The notes: generated by a model from the sequence alone, not told the origin. A stretch of DNA of 64,000 bases from Symbiodinium natans (GCA_905221605.1 CAJNDS010002599.1:62001-126000), one strand, 5' to 3'. Shown: positions 36,211 to 45,647, numbered from the stretch's first letter. Made by a program: numbers and translations.

Positions 36211-36325
36211 TGGGGTTTAGGGTTTAGGGTTTAGGGTTTAGGGTTTAGGGTTTAGGGTTTAGGGTTTAGGGTTTAGGGTTTAGGGCTTCCAGCTTTAGGG
36301 TAGGGTGGGGGGGGGGGGGGGGCTG
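36211..36325. repeat. TTTAGGG array and poly-G tract
   Basis: About eleven heptamers, then poly-G at 36307-36323. Confidence 0.96.
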
Positions 36326-36337
36326 AGGTGTAGGATT

Positions 36338-36406
36338 TGGTGCGTGCTCTGTATCACGGCAAGCCCTTCATCCTCCCTTGCGCGGCATCCATGCCCCCTA
36401 AACGGC
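36338..36406 (+). CDS. Exon candidate
   Basis: Frame LVRALYHGKPFILPCAASMP. Followed by TTTAGGG-type repeats (36415-36610). One Cys. Confidence 0.28.
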
Positions 36407-36414
36407 AGTTTTGG

Positions 36415-36695
36415 GTTCGGGGTTTGTGGTTTTTGGGGCTTTTAGGGTTTAGGGTTTCAGGGTTTGGGGGTTTAGGGGTTTAGGGTTTTAGGGTTTTCAG
36501 GTTTTCAGGGTTTAGGGTTTTTAGGGTTTTTTTGGGTTTTAGGGTTTTAGGGTTTTAGGGTTTTAGGGTTTTAGGGTGGTGGTGGTGTTAGGGTTTAGGG
36601 CTTTAGGGTTTTGCACCCTAAACCCGAAACCCTAAACCCTCAACCCTCAACCCTCAACCCTCAACCCTAAAACCCAAAACCCTAAACCTTAAACC
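36415..36695. repeat. TTTTAGGG octamers, then CCCTCAA/CCCTAAA units
   Basis: G-strand octamers and variants to 36612, then C-strand units 36618-36695. Confidence 0.93.
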
Positions 36696-36700
36696 CGCAA

Positions 36701-36766
36701 GGTTGTGAGCGGCCTGACCAATGTCTCGAGGAGCCCGAGCACCTCGGCCTCAGATTCGCGGGTTCT
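36701..36766 (+). CDS. Exon candidate, Cys pair
   Basis: Frame GCERPDQCLEEPEHLGLRFA. C-(x)5-C with acidic middle. C-strand array before, G-strand array (36775-36830) after. Confidence 0.32.
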
Positions 36767-36774
36767 TAACGGAG

Positions 36775-37130
36775 GGTTTAGGGTTTAGGGTTTGGGGTTT
36801 AGGGTTTAGGGTTTAGGGTTTAGGGTAACCCAAGGCTCCCTAATACTCCCTACTACTGGGTGGGGCTAGGCCAAGGTTCGGGTGAGGGTTTGGGGTTTGG
36901 GGTTTAGGGTTTAGGGTTTGGGGTTAGGGGTTTAGCGTTGAGGGTTGGGGATGTGGGGTTTATGGTTTGGGGTTTGGGGTTATGGTTTAGGGTTTGGGGT
37001 GTAGGGTTTGTGGTTTAGGGTTTAGGGCCTTCAGGGCCTTTAGGTTAGGGTTTCGGCGGGGGGTGGGGGGTGGTGGCGCGGGGTGGTGGGGTGGGGGGGG
37101 GGGGGGGGGTGGGTGGTGGTGGGGGGTGGT
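36775..37130. repeat. TTTAGGG/TTTGGGG arrays and G-rich tract
   Basis: G-strand units at 36775-36830 and 36880-37050, an inverted family D fragment at 36826-36852, and a GGTGG/poly-G stretch to 37130. Confidence 0.9.
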
Positions 37131-37270
37131 GGGGCTAATAACGTCACTCGGTCAATGCTCTTTCGTGCTTCATTGTTGGAATACGTCCAGAGAGGGAGGA
37201 GAAAACCTTGGTGCGACGGCGGGTTACGTCCAGCATTTCCGTGGTACTCTTACTGCGGGGTTTCTGGCTG

Positions 37271-37436
37271 CAGAGCTCTCCATGGGCGCTTGAGAGCTGG
37301 TGGGGCATGGATCTCCACATTCTCGACCAGATGCACTTTGTCTTCGCCTTGCCATCAGAGGACGTTTCGGCACAGGCAACGTGTGCAGTTTTCTGGCGAA
37401 AGATCCTCGGAACGCAGCTCTTGGACAGGAACTGTT
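37271..37436 (+). CDS. Exon candidate of about 55 codons
   Basis: After TGGCTGCAG. Frame SPWALESWWGMDLHILDQMH, then FVFALPSEDVSAQATCAVFW, then RKILGTQLLDRNC. Aromatic-rich, no stop; borders the TTTAGGG run at 37437. An upstream alternative frame (ATAGYVQHFRGTLTAGFL) covers 37215-37290. Family unknown; the LDRNC ending recurs at 12360. Confidence 0.45.
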
Positions 37437-37468
37437 TAGGGTTTAGGGTTTAGGGCTTAGGGTTTAAC

Positions 37469-37610
37469 TTGAAAACCGCGGTGCCAGCCCAAGCACAGAG
37501 CCGAAAGCTCGATGACGAGGGCTCGCATCCGCAAGTTTGCAGCTACGTGTGGCAGGGTCTGTGGCGAGAAGCCACAGGCCACGCGGCACTGTTGTTCGGC
37601 CAGTGCATAT
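37469..37610 (+). CDS. Exon candidate of about 46 codons
   Basis: Frame TAVPAQAQSRKLDDEGSHPQ, then VCSYVWQGLWREATGHAALL, then FGQCIF. C-(x)3-W-x-G-(x)3-ATG-(x)8-C fits the recurring module spacing. Likely acceptor CCAAGCACAG or TTTGCAG. Confidence 0.38.
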
Positions 37611-37825
37611 TTACCCTATATCGAGTTCCCCCCCCCCCCCAGAATGGCTTAGATCCCCTAAGCCCCAAATAAGCCCCAAACCCGAAACTTCCTGGGCCCT
37701 CAACCCTCAGCCCCAAGCCCTAAACCCTCCCAAAATGCCTCAGGCACCCCAAGCCCCATGCCTCCTAAACCCCATGCCTCCTAAACCCTCAACCCTAAAA
37801 ACCCTGAATCGCCTTCGACATCCTG

Positions 37826-37934
37826 GGTAGCCCAGCGGTAACCTTTTTCCCTTTCAGGGTTCGGGGTTCCCTTGTAGAAAGTAACCAGCTCAAAAGAGGG
37901 CACCCTTGTCGTAATCTGGTTTCTGGGCTACGAA
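37826..37934. mobile_element. MITE-like element, family A
   Basis: GGTAGCCCAGCGGTAACC and TGGTTTCTGGGCTACGAAG inverted ends; interior TTCCCTTGTAGAAAGTAACC. Confidence 0.72.
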
Positions 37935-37944
37935 GACTCAGACT

Positions 37945-37990
37945 CACCCTAAACCCTAAACCCTAAACCCTAATCCCTAAACCCCAACAA
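37945..37990. repeat. CCCTAAA units
   Basis: Six C-strand heptamers upstream of the patch at 38024. Confidence 0.93.
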
Positions 37991-38023
37991 AGCATCAGGT
38001 TTTTGGGCTGTCTACCTCTGCAG

Positions 38024-38116
38024 CCCTGCGTCGTCCCCCCTGACGTGGACCTCTGCACCTCGGCACAGCCCCGACTGAAGGGCGGTGCGTCTTGGGACGG
38101 GAGCTGTTCCGAGCTT
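38024..38116 (+). CDS. Exon candidate of 30 codons, three Cys
   Basis: In phase after ACCTCTGCAG: PCVVPPDVDLCTSAQPRLKG, then GASWDGSCSEL, then TAG. C-(x)8-C-(x)12-W-x-G-x-C resembles an extracellular disulfide module. TTTAGGG array (38117-38190) follows. Confidence 0.42.
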
Positions 38117-38195
38117 TAGGGTTCAGGGTTTAGGGTTTAGGGTTCCGGGCATAGGGTTTAGGGTTTCGGGTTTAGGGTTTAGGGTTTAGGGGTTT
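38117..38195. repeat. TTTAGGG array
   Basis: G-strand units with TTCAGGG and TTCCGGG variants. 38196-38430 is filler without recognised features. Confidence 0.93.
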
Positions 38196-38439
38196 CGATC
38201 ATCTCGGCTAGGTAGAACCATGCAGAACCTTGGGATGTTGCAATATGTTTACGAGAGGACCTTTGTCGCCAGTAGTCTTTCTGGTGTTTAGTAGGGAAAT
38301 GCCCTTTGAGGGATGATATGGGGAACCTCATTTCCTACTAAGAAGCAGCGAATGGAATCAAAACCTTTCCAGGGCCAACCAATGGGAACCAACAAGCTTA
38401 GGCTGCGAAGAGCTGCTAACTGGCCCAAGACCCCAAATC

Positions 38440-38570
38440 CTCACCCTCAACCCTGAACCCTGAACCCCAAACCCCAAACCCCAAACCCCAAACCCTAAAC
38501 CCTAAACCCCAAACCCTAAACCCTAAACCTTAAACCCTAAACCCTAAACCCTAAACCGAAACCCTGAAAC
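38440..38570. repeat. CCCTGAA/CCCCAAA/CCCTAAA array
   Basis: Eighteen or so C-strand units of three types. A weak patch, GWRWKLEGDPEFAAS, follows at 38601-38655. Confidence 0.95.
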
Positions 38571-38700
38571 CCTGGGGACCTTGTACCCTTACGCCCTTCG
38601 AGCTCAGGGGTGGCGTTGGAAACTTGAAGGGGATCCAGAGTTTGCCGCTTCGGGTTTAGGGATGCTTCGGGTTTAGGGTTTAATTAGGGTTTAGGGTTTA

Positions 38701-38778
38701 GGGATGTTCCCCCTTAGGTTGACATTCCTTAATAGGGATTCCAATAGGGGGGAATGTCAGCATAAGGGGGAACATCCC
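38701..38778. mobile_element. MITE-like element, family I (78 bp, near-perfect ends)
   Basis: Inverted arms of 28 nt: GGGATGTTCCCCCTTAGGTT... and ...CATAAGGGGGAACATCCC with two mismatches. Similar ends at 26537-26628. Confidence 0.8.
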
Positions 38779-38867
38779 AAGATTTAGGTTTTGAGCTTGT
38801 GAAGTTTGATAGGAGTTTACGGCTTCGCCCGGGGGTTGGGGTTGGTTTTAGGGGGGCTCATGGGGGC

Positions 38868-38945
38868 AGGTAGCTAGGGAACCTTCGGGAAGCTTTCGGA
38901 GTCTTAGGGAGTAGTGGGCAGTATTAGGGAACCTTGGGTTGCATA
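38868..38945. repeat. Dispersed repeat family D copy
   Basis: GGGAACCTTCGGGAAGCTTT and TTAGGGAGTAGT, ending AGGGAACCTTGGGTTGCA. Confidence 0.6.
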
Positions 38946-39160
38946 CCGGCCCTGCAAGTTTGTCCTCGTTTTGGGGGGTTTCAGGGTTTAGTGGGGCTGA
39001 GGGGGGAGACTTCCAAATCCCTACTGGCCCTCAGCCCTAAACCCTAAGCCCTAGGCCCTTTCGTTTGCCTTGTTGTTGGGGCGGGGTTTAGGGTTTAGGC
39101 TCCCTTCTAAAAGTAGTTAACACCCTTTGGGCCAAGCAAACCTCACTGCTCCTGTCATTT

Positions 39161-39163
<3 letters not shown>

Positions 39164-39192
<29 letters not shown>

Positions 39193-39242
39193 ACAAAAAA
39201 AAAAAAAATCCTCCCCCTCCCCTTCCCCCCCCCCCCCCCCGG
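39164..39242. repeat. Poly-C, poly-A, poly-C tracts
   Basis: Poly-C of about 28, then A-rich, then a second poly-C. Filler around 39060-39420 otherwise shows nothing. Confidence 0.95.
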
Positions 39243-39419
39243 GAAGGGTGCACCCACCAAGAATTCAAGCCTAAAGTAGCATTCCCCTAGCACCCTAATT
39301 CTCGGTATGATGTGGGGACTGCCTACTACTCCTGAACCCCAATATAGACCCCGCTTAGTAGGATTCCTTAATATAAGGATCCCAACAAAGGTAGCCCTAA
39401 CTTCGGAAACCCCCAAATG

Positions 39420-39505
39420 TCCTTCCACTTGCCTGCGAGCTCCCTCCAGACAAGGCATGTACGACCTCTCACAATGCCAGCAGGCCGCTGGGCTTGGGCT
39501 GAGGG
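39420..39505 (+). CDS. Exon candidate, GMYDLSQC
   Basis: Frame CPSTCLRAPSRQGMYDLSQC then QQAAGLG. C-x-P-like start and a GMYD-x-S-x-C phrase shared with 48256 (GMYDNSSC). Sushi-like. Confidence 0.38.
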
Positions 39506-40119
39506 TTCAGGGTCGAAACCCCAAATTCTAAACCGCAAACAGGGTCGCCCTGAACCCCAAACCTAAGCCCCAAACCCTAAACCCCAAACCCCTAAACGTT
39601 CACCAACCCTAAGCACATAAAGAATTTCATGAACCACCGGGGGGAGGGGGAGAGGGGAGATGAGAGAGGAGGGGAGAGGGGAGAAGCCCTACGTACCCGA
39701 AACCCATGAACCATGTGAGGGATATCATATGGGGGAGGTGGGGGGGGGCTGGATTAAGACCGGCTTTCACCCCTTCACACATTCAGGCTTTGGGTTTTTC
39801 GTCGCGAGCCCAGAAGGTTATATGAGTACTCTTCTAACCCTACATGCGCTAACTTGTAGATGAAGAAAGGTACTAGGTGGAAAAAAAGTTCTCAAGGTAG
39901 CAGTACAGTAGCGGGCAAAATACAGGAATCATCCGAATGCACCCCACCTGAGAGTAAGCACCTGGGTAGCTCTTCTCTGAGTCTTAACCTACAGACGGAG
40001 CACACACGGACGATGTTTGCCGACCCCCAGAATCTTCCGAGGCCTAAAAGCCACAGCCAGGACCACAATGTTAATCGACTGGTCCACTTGGCTACCCTTA
40101 ATCCACTTGGGGGACCAGG

Positions 40120-40192
40120 CCCTAAACCCTAAACCCTAAACCCTAAACCCTAAACCCTAAACCCTAAACCCTAAACCCTAAACCCTAAGCCC
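40120..40192. repeat. CCCTAAA array
   Basis: Ten perfect heptamers. 39640-40119 is filler with weak open frames only. Confidence 0.96.
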
Positions 40193-40299
40193 AAAAAAAA
40201 GGCCAAAACTGGAGCCAAGGGCTGGAGAAGCACATACAGGGCGCCTCCAGAGGGATGGCCACGACGCCGATGGCATTCGCGTTGCAAGTGTGGTGCATA

Positions 40300-40330
40300 T
40301 ATGCATATATATATATGTATACAAAAATAT
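40300..40330. repeat. (AT)n microsatellite
   Basis: ATATATGCATATATATATAT type tract. Confidence 0.9.
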
Positions 40331-40429
40331 GTCATGCTTTTAGCTTATTTGTCATTTTGTTTTGGGGGTGGGTGGCGGTAAGTGAGAATAATTGAATAAG
40401 GCGAATCAGAAGGATCCCCATGGTCTGCT

Positions 40430-40605
40430 AAACCCCAAACTCCAAAACCCCGAACCCCAAACACCCTCAAGACCCTCCAGCCCGAAGCCCTAAACCTAAA
40501 CAAAACCCCAAACCCCAAGCCCTAAACCCTAAACCTTAAACCCCAAATGCCAAGCCCTAAACCCTAAACCCCTAACCCTAACATCTAACCCCTAAGCCCT
40601 ACCAA
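40430..40605. repeat. Degenerate CCCTAAA/CCCCAAA repeats
   Basis: Irregular C-strand units. Confidence 0.88.
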
Positions 40606-40647
40606 GCGGAAAACTGCAAGTCTCAAGCCTCGTGGGGCGCTTTGCAG

Positions 40648-40695
40648 GTTATGCCCGGGGAGTCCTGTGAAATCTTCTGCGCACCTCGGCCAAGT
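40648..40695 (+). CDS. Exon candidate, PGESC module
   Basis: In phase after GCTTTGCAG: VMPGESCEIFCAPRP. V-x-PGE-(S/E)-C-(x)3-C-(A/K)A is shared with 49401 (VRPGEECQVRCKA). C-strand array before, G-strand array (40705-40755) after. Confidence 0.42.
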
Positions 40696-40704
40696 TTGGG
40701 TGGG

Positions 40705-40915
40705 GGGAGGGTTTAGGGTTGAGGGTTTTGGGTTTAGGGTTTAGGGTTTAGGGAGGAGGGTGCACTCTAGGGGCTGTAGGAGATTTCGAGTTAGGGCCTA
40801 AGCTTTGGGGTTTGCAGTTTGGAGTCCCTAAACCCTAAACCCTAATCCCCGATCCCTAAACCCTAAACCCTAAACCCTACACGCTAAACCCTAAACCCTA
40901 AACCCTGTCGTAGAG
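40705..40915. repeat. TTTAGGG array, filler, CCCTAAA array
   Basis: G-strand units 40705-40755 and C-strand units 40828-40905. Confidence 0.92.
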
Positions 40916-41034
40916 CCAGTTCCTTGGGGTTAAGTTAGGGTCAAGGGCTTGTTTGTTAGGCGCTGTTTAGAATTCCCTGACTACCCTCTGCTATGTCCAA
41001 GGTATGTTTAGGGCAGAGCATGCTACAGCTGTAT

Positions 41035-41160
41035 ACATATATATATATACATAGATATAGATATAGATAGGTGTTGTTGTAATGTGTATAAATAAACATA
41101 TATATATAGACATAAATATAGGTATTTGTATATATATATATATACATACATACATACGAG
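41035..41160. repeat. AT-rich microsatellite cluster
   Basis: (TA)n, (GATA)n-like and (CATA)n runs. The YIYIYTNTYI-like open frames here are artefacts. A similar cluster lies at 48490-48620. Confidence 0.93.
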
Positions 41161-41826
41161 ATGGTTTAGGAATTTTGTTCGGTAGGGCAACGGTCATTGT
41201 GGAGGACCCTCGTGGAGTTAGGGTTTAGTAATTTCTGTCGGCTGTCGGGATTCCAGCCTTTGGGGCTTAGGGTTTAGGGTGGTGGCCCTAAACCCTAAAT
41301 CCTAAGCCCTAAATCCTAAACCCTAAACCCTAAACCTTGCTTGCTGCAGTCAAAACTACCTGGCGCCCCTAAGGTTGTGCCCAAGGCCCGAACCCTTGCT
41401 GGAAGCCATGAGGCTGTTTTCCCAAAATGCGGTACCCCTTGCCTTTCCAAAAATAGAGTATGTTTCATGTTCCTTCTTTTTGGGACCCCCAAAACAGGTG
41501 CCCCAAGTGTAGGAACACCCCCCCATAGAAGCAAGATATTGAGTCGGGGAAATCCCTAGTAGCTGAGTGAGTCTTTACACTTTTTGGGGATACTATACTC
41601 CCCTATAGAGCTGAAAGTGTACACTTTATTGGGGCTTATGAAAACAGCAACTAAGATCCTTAGGGGTACGAGCCGGGATCCCCAAACCTTGAAATCCGAA
41701 GCCGCCCTTTGTCTTTATCATAGTGGGGTAACATTTTACATTTTTAAGGGTACTTAAACTCAATAAGGAATAAAAATTTTAAATTTTATTACTATCCCAA
41801 CTATGAACCAGTTGTGCGTCTGGCAG

Positions 41827-41895
41827 AGGTCCCGCCTTACAAGCAGGACAAGACGCAGACGGCAAGATGCGGAGATCTTAGCTTCACTCGCGCAC
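41827..41895 (+). CDS. Exon candidate
   Basis: Frame EVPPYKQDKTQTARCGDLSF then TRAH. CCCTGAA/CCCTAAA units follow. Weak. The preceding 41340-41800 contains filler with an uncertain + frame after CTGCAG at 41344. Confidence 0.25.
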
Positions 41896-42119
41896 ACAGA
41901 CATCCTAAACCCTGAACCCTAAACTCTGAACCCTAAACCAGAGGCTTGTCAGGCCCGAAACCCGGGTAGAAGTATAGTCGCCTACAAAAGTGTAGGTTTT
42001 GGGCTCTCAAGGTAGGCCCCAGGACCACTAAACCCAGGGTTGATTGTGGGGTTTTTTAAAGGCCTCCTAGCCCTAAACCCTAAACCCTAAAATGGGGATT
42101 ACAGGGACTAACAGCCCAT

Positions 42120-42255
42120 CCTGGCCCTAAACCCTAAACCCTAAACCCTAAACCCTAAACCCTAAACCCTAAACCCTAAACCCTGAACCCTGAACCCTGA
42201 ACCCTGAACCCTGAACCCTGAACCCTGAACCCTGAACCCTGAACCCTGAACCCTG
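42120..42255. repeat. CCCTAAA array switching to CCCTGAA
   Basis: Nine CCCTAAA then ten CCCTGAA units, an abrupt single switch. Confidence 0.97.
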
Positions 42256-42257
42256 AA

Positions 42258-42310
42258 CTGCATGGCCAGCCTTTGTGCCAGGCCATGTGGCTCGGAACCT
42301 ACCCTCCAGC
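42258..42310 (+). CDS. Exon candidate, weak
   Basis: Frame LHGQPLCQAMWLGTYPP directly after the array. Confidence 0.22.
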
Positions 42311-42436
42311 CCCGTGGTTCAGGGTTTGCGGTGCCCTTTTGCCCCCCTTTTTTGCTTCTCGGTTCCCTTACAGCACAAGGGCACCCTGGTTAGAATGTTG
42401 CAGGGATTAGGGTTTAGGGTTTAGGGCTACCAAGAA
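42310..42436. mobile_element. Family A MITE-like element with a TTTAGGG insertion
   Basis: CCCGTGG...GGTGCCCTTTT, TTCCCTTACAG, GGGCACCCTGG, then TTTAGGG units (42408-42426) just before the right end GGGCTACCAAGAAG. Confidence 0.5.
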
Positions 42437-42526
42437 GTTTACTCTGCCAGCAGACCCTTCCCTACGCCCCTCAATAGACTGTTCCAGGAAAGATTTCTGA
42501 CTTGCTGCTGGCTTTAAGCGGCCGCA

Positions 42527-42591
42527 GAGATTGCGAATTTTTCATGCGGTTCGAAGAACTCTTGATGCAATCCTTAAACATTCAGGAAACC
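42527..42591 (+). CDS. Exon candidate
   Basis: After GCGGCCGCAG: DCEFFMRFEELLMQSLNIQE. Acidic, amphipathic; CCCTAAA unit follows. Confidence 0.3.
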
Positions 42592-42784
42592 CTAAACCTT
42601 AAATCCCAAGCCGCCCTCCACGAGGCCAGGCCAACAACACGGATCCGCTGACGACGCTGCAGTGGGTGCAGGATGCGCCAGGATCCCAAAACATGTTCGG
42701 CAATATGGGGGGTTTAGGGTTTAGGGGTTCAGCATTTCATGGCATTCTTTAGGTTATTGCTTTTTTACTTATACTTTCTTAACC

Positions 42785-42882
42785 TCTGAGGCGCTGCTGC
42801 ACAAGGGCTCCAAGCTTGCATCGTTGGCTAGCAACCTTATACGCTGCACCCCAAGCCGCGCTCCTTCGTAAGAACTCAAGGG
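42785..42882 (+). CDS. Exon candidate of about 31 codons
   Basis: Frame SEALLHKGSKLASLASNLIR then CTPSRAPS. A minus-strand frame is also open. Unrecognised. Confidence 0.25.
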
Positions 42883-43049
42883 ATGTGCGTTTGCTACAGG
42901 TTCCCCACTGTCACCCCCTTTTCCGTTTATCAGGGCAGGTTCCTTAGTTGACGTGTCAACAAGAAGCATGGCAAGAGCGGACAGGTTCGTATGCCTTCAA
43001 CTATAAGCCCCCCCCCTAAGCCCTAACCTTAAGCCCTAAAGCCGAAACC

Positions 43050-43081
<32 letters not shown>

Positions 43082-43165
43082 ACCCTTTTCCTAATTGAAG
43101 GGTATTGGGCTCTCTGGCCTGCGTTTTTTCAAGGCGGGCGTAACGTAGGGGTCGGAGATAGTAAT

Positions 43166-43375
43166 CCCTTCGGGCCCCTATGTAATCTTTACTAAAGTAG
43201 CCCCTTTGAGAACCCTATTTTTTACTTAATTAAGTCTTCATAGTAATCTATACTAAAGTAAGCCCCCATGAACCCTGTTTTTTATTCAATACATAAAGGC
43301 CCCTATATAATCTCTACTAAAGTAGCCCCTTTGAGAACCCTATTCTTATTTTTAAGGTCCCTATAGTAGTCTAGC
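43166..43375. repeat. Tandem repeat, about 3 units of ~62 bp
   Basis: CTACTAAAGTAGCCCCTTTG / CATGAACCCTGTTTTTTATT-like units recur at about 43183, 43245 and 43310, the first and third nearly identical over TAGCCCCTTTGAGAACCCTA. Confidence 0.75.
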
Positions 43376-43518
43376 CTCGGTCATGGCCTGCATGAAACTC
43401 TCGCTGCCTGCCGAGGTGTGAGATCGTCTGGGAGGCCGGATATAATTTGGAGCTTAGGGTTGAGGGTTTAGGGTTTAGGGCTGAGGGTTCAGGGTTGAGG
43501 GTTAAGGCTTTGGGGTTT

Positions 43519-43590
43519 ATCTTGGTCGGCTCAGTGGTACCCTTTTGTTTTTTTTTGGGTTCTAGGCTCCCGCATATAGCAATAAACAGC
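43519..43590. mobile_element. Family A MITE-like fragment
   Basis: TTGGTCGGCTCAGTGGTACC plus TTTTTGGGTTCTAGGCTCCC. The right end is absent. Confidence 0.5.
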
Positions 43591-43594
43591 ATTG

Positions 43595-43724
43595 TAGTAT
43601 ATGTTTACTGGGCAATCAAGCCATGTGGCATTCAGATACAGCATCGTAAGCCGGCTTCTGGAGATGTCGAGATCGGCACCGGTAAGCAACCGGAACGGGG
43701 CGACAGTCAACCTTTCAGAGCCTG
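43595..43724 (+). CDS. Exon candidate of about 43 codons
   Basis: Frame VYWAIKPCGIQIQHRKPASG, then DVEIGTGKQPERGDSQPFRA, then TGA. Protein-like composition; no family. It may continue from the truncated MITE upstream. Confidence 0.35.
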
Positions 43725-43946
43725 ACTTTTGTTTGTATGGTGCTTGTGGAGGCATCGAAAGGTGACAATTTGGCGCCACCGCAAGAAAGCTTTGAAGCTC
43801 CTGTGGTTTTGAATTGCAAGTGGAGGAACAATGACTAGGTACCTCAGAACTCAACACCTTAAACCCCCTAATCTTTGGTTTGGGGGCTTGGGGCTTTGCA
43901 TAGGTTTGGGGTCTAGGGTTCAAGTTTCGGGGCGTGCAGGGCTGAT

Positions 43947-44135
43947 TAAACCCTAAACCCTAAACCCTAAACCCTAAACCCTAAACCCTAAACCCTAAAC
44001 CCTAAACCCTAAACCCTAAACCCTAAACCCTAAACCCTGGATTGCAAAACCCTAAGTTCTAAACCCTCAACTCATCCCTGCACCCTAAACCCTAAACCCT
44101 AAACCCCAAACCCTAAACCCTAAACCCTGAGCCCT
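43947..44135. repeat. CCCTAAA arrays
   Basis: Thirteen perfect units (43947-44037) and a second set at 44088-44135. Confidence 0.96.
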
Positions 44136-44149
44136 GTGGCCAACATGCC

Positions 44150-44200
44150 CAGAGGACTGCACGGACCCCCTCCCCATGCCCTTCGGTCCGCGCGCCCGGG
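44150..44200 (+). CDS. Exon candidate, C-P-x-x-C
   Basis: Frame TCPEDCTDPLPMPFGPRARG. C-strand array before, G-strand array (44258-44350) after. Confidence 0.28.
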
Positions 44201-44216
44201 GGAGGGGGTCTTGAAG

Positions 44217-44430
44217 GACCCAGAGTCGGCCCTTGTTCCCTTGTTTTAGGGCTTCTCAAAGTTTAGGGTTTAGGGTTTAGGGTTTAGGGTTTAGGGTTTA
44301 GGGTTTAGGGTTTAGGGTTTAGGGTTTAGGGTTTAGGGTTTAGGGTTTATGGTTTAGGACCCAGAGTAGGCCCTGATTCTCCTTCGCAGGGTTTAGGTTC
44401 CCTTATGAGCCCTTTTGCGCCAAAATGGGG
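44217..44430. repeat. TTTAGGG array between duplicated A2 repeat heads
   Basis: GACCCAGAGTCGGCCCT (44218) and GACCCAGAGTAGGCCCT (44358) flank thirteen TTTAGGG units (44258-44350). The second continues as a full A2 copy (TTTAGGTTCCCTTATGAG). The array appears to split the A2 element with its head duplicated. Confidence 0.7.
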
Positions 44431-44458
44431 GGTCTAGAAAAGGGTAGGGTTTGAGTTC

Positions 44459-44560
44459 GCAGAGGTTCGGATGTTACTCAGGGCGCGGCCGGTGTCGCGA
44501 ATGGGAACCCCTTTGTAATTTTCAATCCAAACTACCCCAACTACCACTTCGAACCCTACA
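44459..44560 (+). CDS. Exon candidate, three Cys
   Basis: After TTCGCAG: RFGCYSGRGRCREWEPLCNF then QSKLPQLPLRT. C-(x)6-C-(x)6-C spacing recalls EGF-like half modules. Confidence 0.38.
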
Positions 44561-44741
44561 CCCTAAACCCGAAACCCTAAACGGGCACCCATATAACCTG
44601 GGTTTTGCAGTACCATACTTTAATGTTTTTGTTGGTTCCGGGTTCCCCATTATAGCTACTCATACCTAAACTGCATGTGTGTTTTTTTTTTTTTTTTTTC
44701 TGGGGTCTACTCCAAAGTAGGGTATATATTGCTCTGAGCCC

Positions 44742-44838
44742 TTGGCGGAGTTCAGGGAGGTCCACGCCACAGGGGAAGAGGCATTGGTTTGCCTCTCTCC
44801 AGGCCGCTCGTCTTCGGGAATATACCAGGATGGGCGGC
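44742..44838 (+). CDS. Exon candidate, TGEEALVC module
   Basis: Frame PLAEFREVHATGEEALVCLS, then PGRSSSGIYQDGRL. TGEE-(x)3-C resembles Sushi strands. Upstream poly-T tract at 44680-44699. Confidence 0.35.
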
Positions 44839-44869
44839 TAGGCCTGCTAGTCCCCATAATAGACCCTAT

Positions 44870-44985
44870 AAACGGCCCCTTTTTTAAGGGGTATAGGGTA
44901 GAATCCCCGCATAAACCCTATAAAGGGCCCTTTTAAGGGGTTATAGGGTATCACCCCCCATAATAAAGGGCCCTTTTTAAGCCCG
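44870..44985. repeat. Tandem/palindromic GGCCCTTTTTAAGGGG repeat
   Basis: AAAGGGCCCTTTTAAGGGGT and related units recur three times with TATAGGGTA between; cf. 22620-22765. Confidence 0.6.
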
Positions 44986-45072
44986 TCCTGGTATGCTGCA
45001 CCGAAGCTGCTGTCCCTGCTTTTTCAATCTTATATCTAAATCATGCTCCTTTTTGAGCTCCTTCGGAGACTT

Positions 45073-45194
45073 CGATACCCAGATCTTCCAAAACCACGTA
45101 GTTAAGGAACATACCCTAACTTATACTAAGGATGATTATTATGAATTAGGGTGTATTCCTGAATTAAGGGGTTTTGGAAGATCTGGGTACCCGA
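45073..45194. mobile_element. Fold-back element with 20-nt perfect ends
   Basis: TACCCAGATCTTCCAAAACC and its exact reverse complement GGTTTTGGAAGATCTGGGTA. The inner parts also pair imperfectly, so the whole 120 bp is one hairpin. Confidence 0.82.
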
Positions 45195-45424
45195 CACTAG
45201 ACCCTAAACCACCGCAATGTAGAGAGCTGCAGGTCTTGAGCTCATGATGCCTCCGAAGCATCGGACAAGGGGAGAAAACCTTCAGAGTTCAGGGTTTTGG
45301 CCCAGGACAGAAGAACCCCTAAGCCCTAAGCCCTAAACCCCAAAGACCCTGCTTAAAGAGTCCACCAGTAGAGGAGCCATATTTGGACCAGATTCAAAGA
45401 ACCCGGTAAGGGGTACAGCCTTAG

Positions 45425-45510
45425 GAGTACGAACCCTAAACCCTGAACCCTAAACCCTGAACCCCAAAACCCTAAACCCTAAACCCTCAACCCTAAACCC
45501 TAAACCTGAT
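45425..45510. repeat. CCCTAAA/CCCTGAA array
   Basis: C-strand units upstream of 45531. Confidence 0.92.
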
Positions 45511-45530
45511 CCTAGACATCCGCTCGCCAA

Positions 45531-45588
45531 GGCTACGAGAAGCGGTCCGATGGCTATCACTGCGCACCGGGATTCGCAGGTATTGCAG
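45531..45588 (+). CDS. Exon candidate, EGF-like phrase, CAG|GTATT end
   Basis: After CGCTCGCCAAG: GYEKRSDGYHCAPGFAG, ending TTCGCAG before GTATTG. DGYHCAPGF-x-G is the typical end of an EGF repeat. Confidence 0.42.
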
Positions 45589-45647
45589 AGGACTTAGGGG
45601 GTGTTGGGCTCGTTGGGCAAAGCCTGGGTTTTTACAGTCCCAAGACC

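Noticed and set aside
39159-39458. 99-codon minus frame
   Set aside because: Its second half is poly-Gly/Phe from poly-C and poly-A tracts, with no domain in the remainder.
40956-41197. Tyr/Ile-rich minus frames
   Set aside because: Translation of AT-rich microsatellites; same for 48432-48632.
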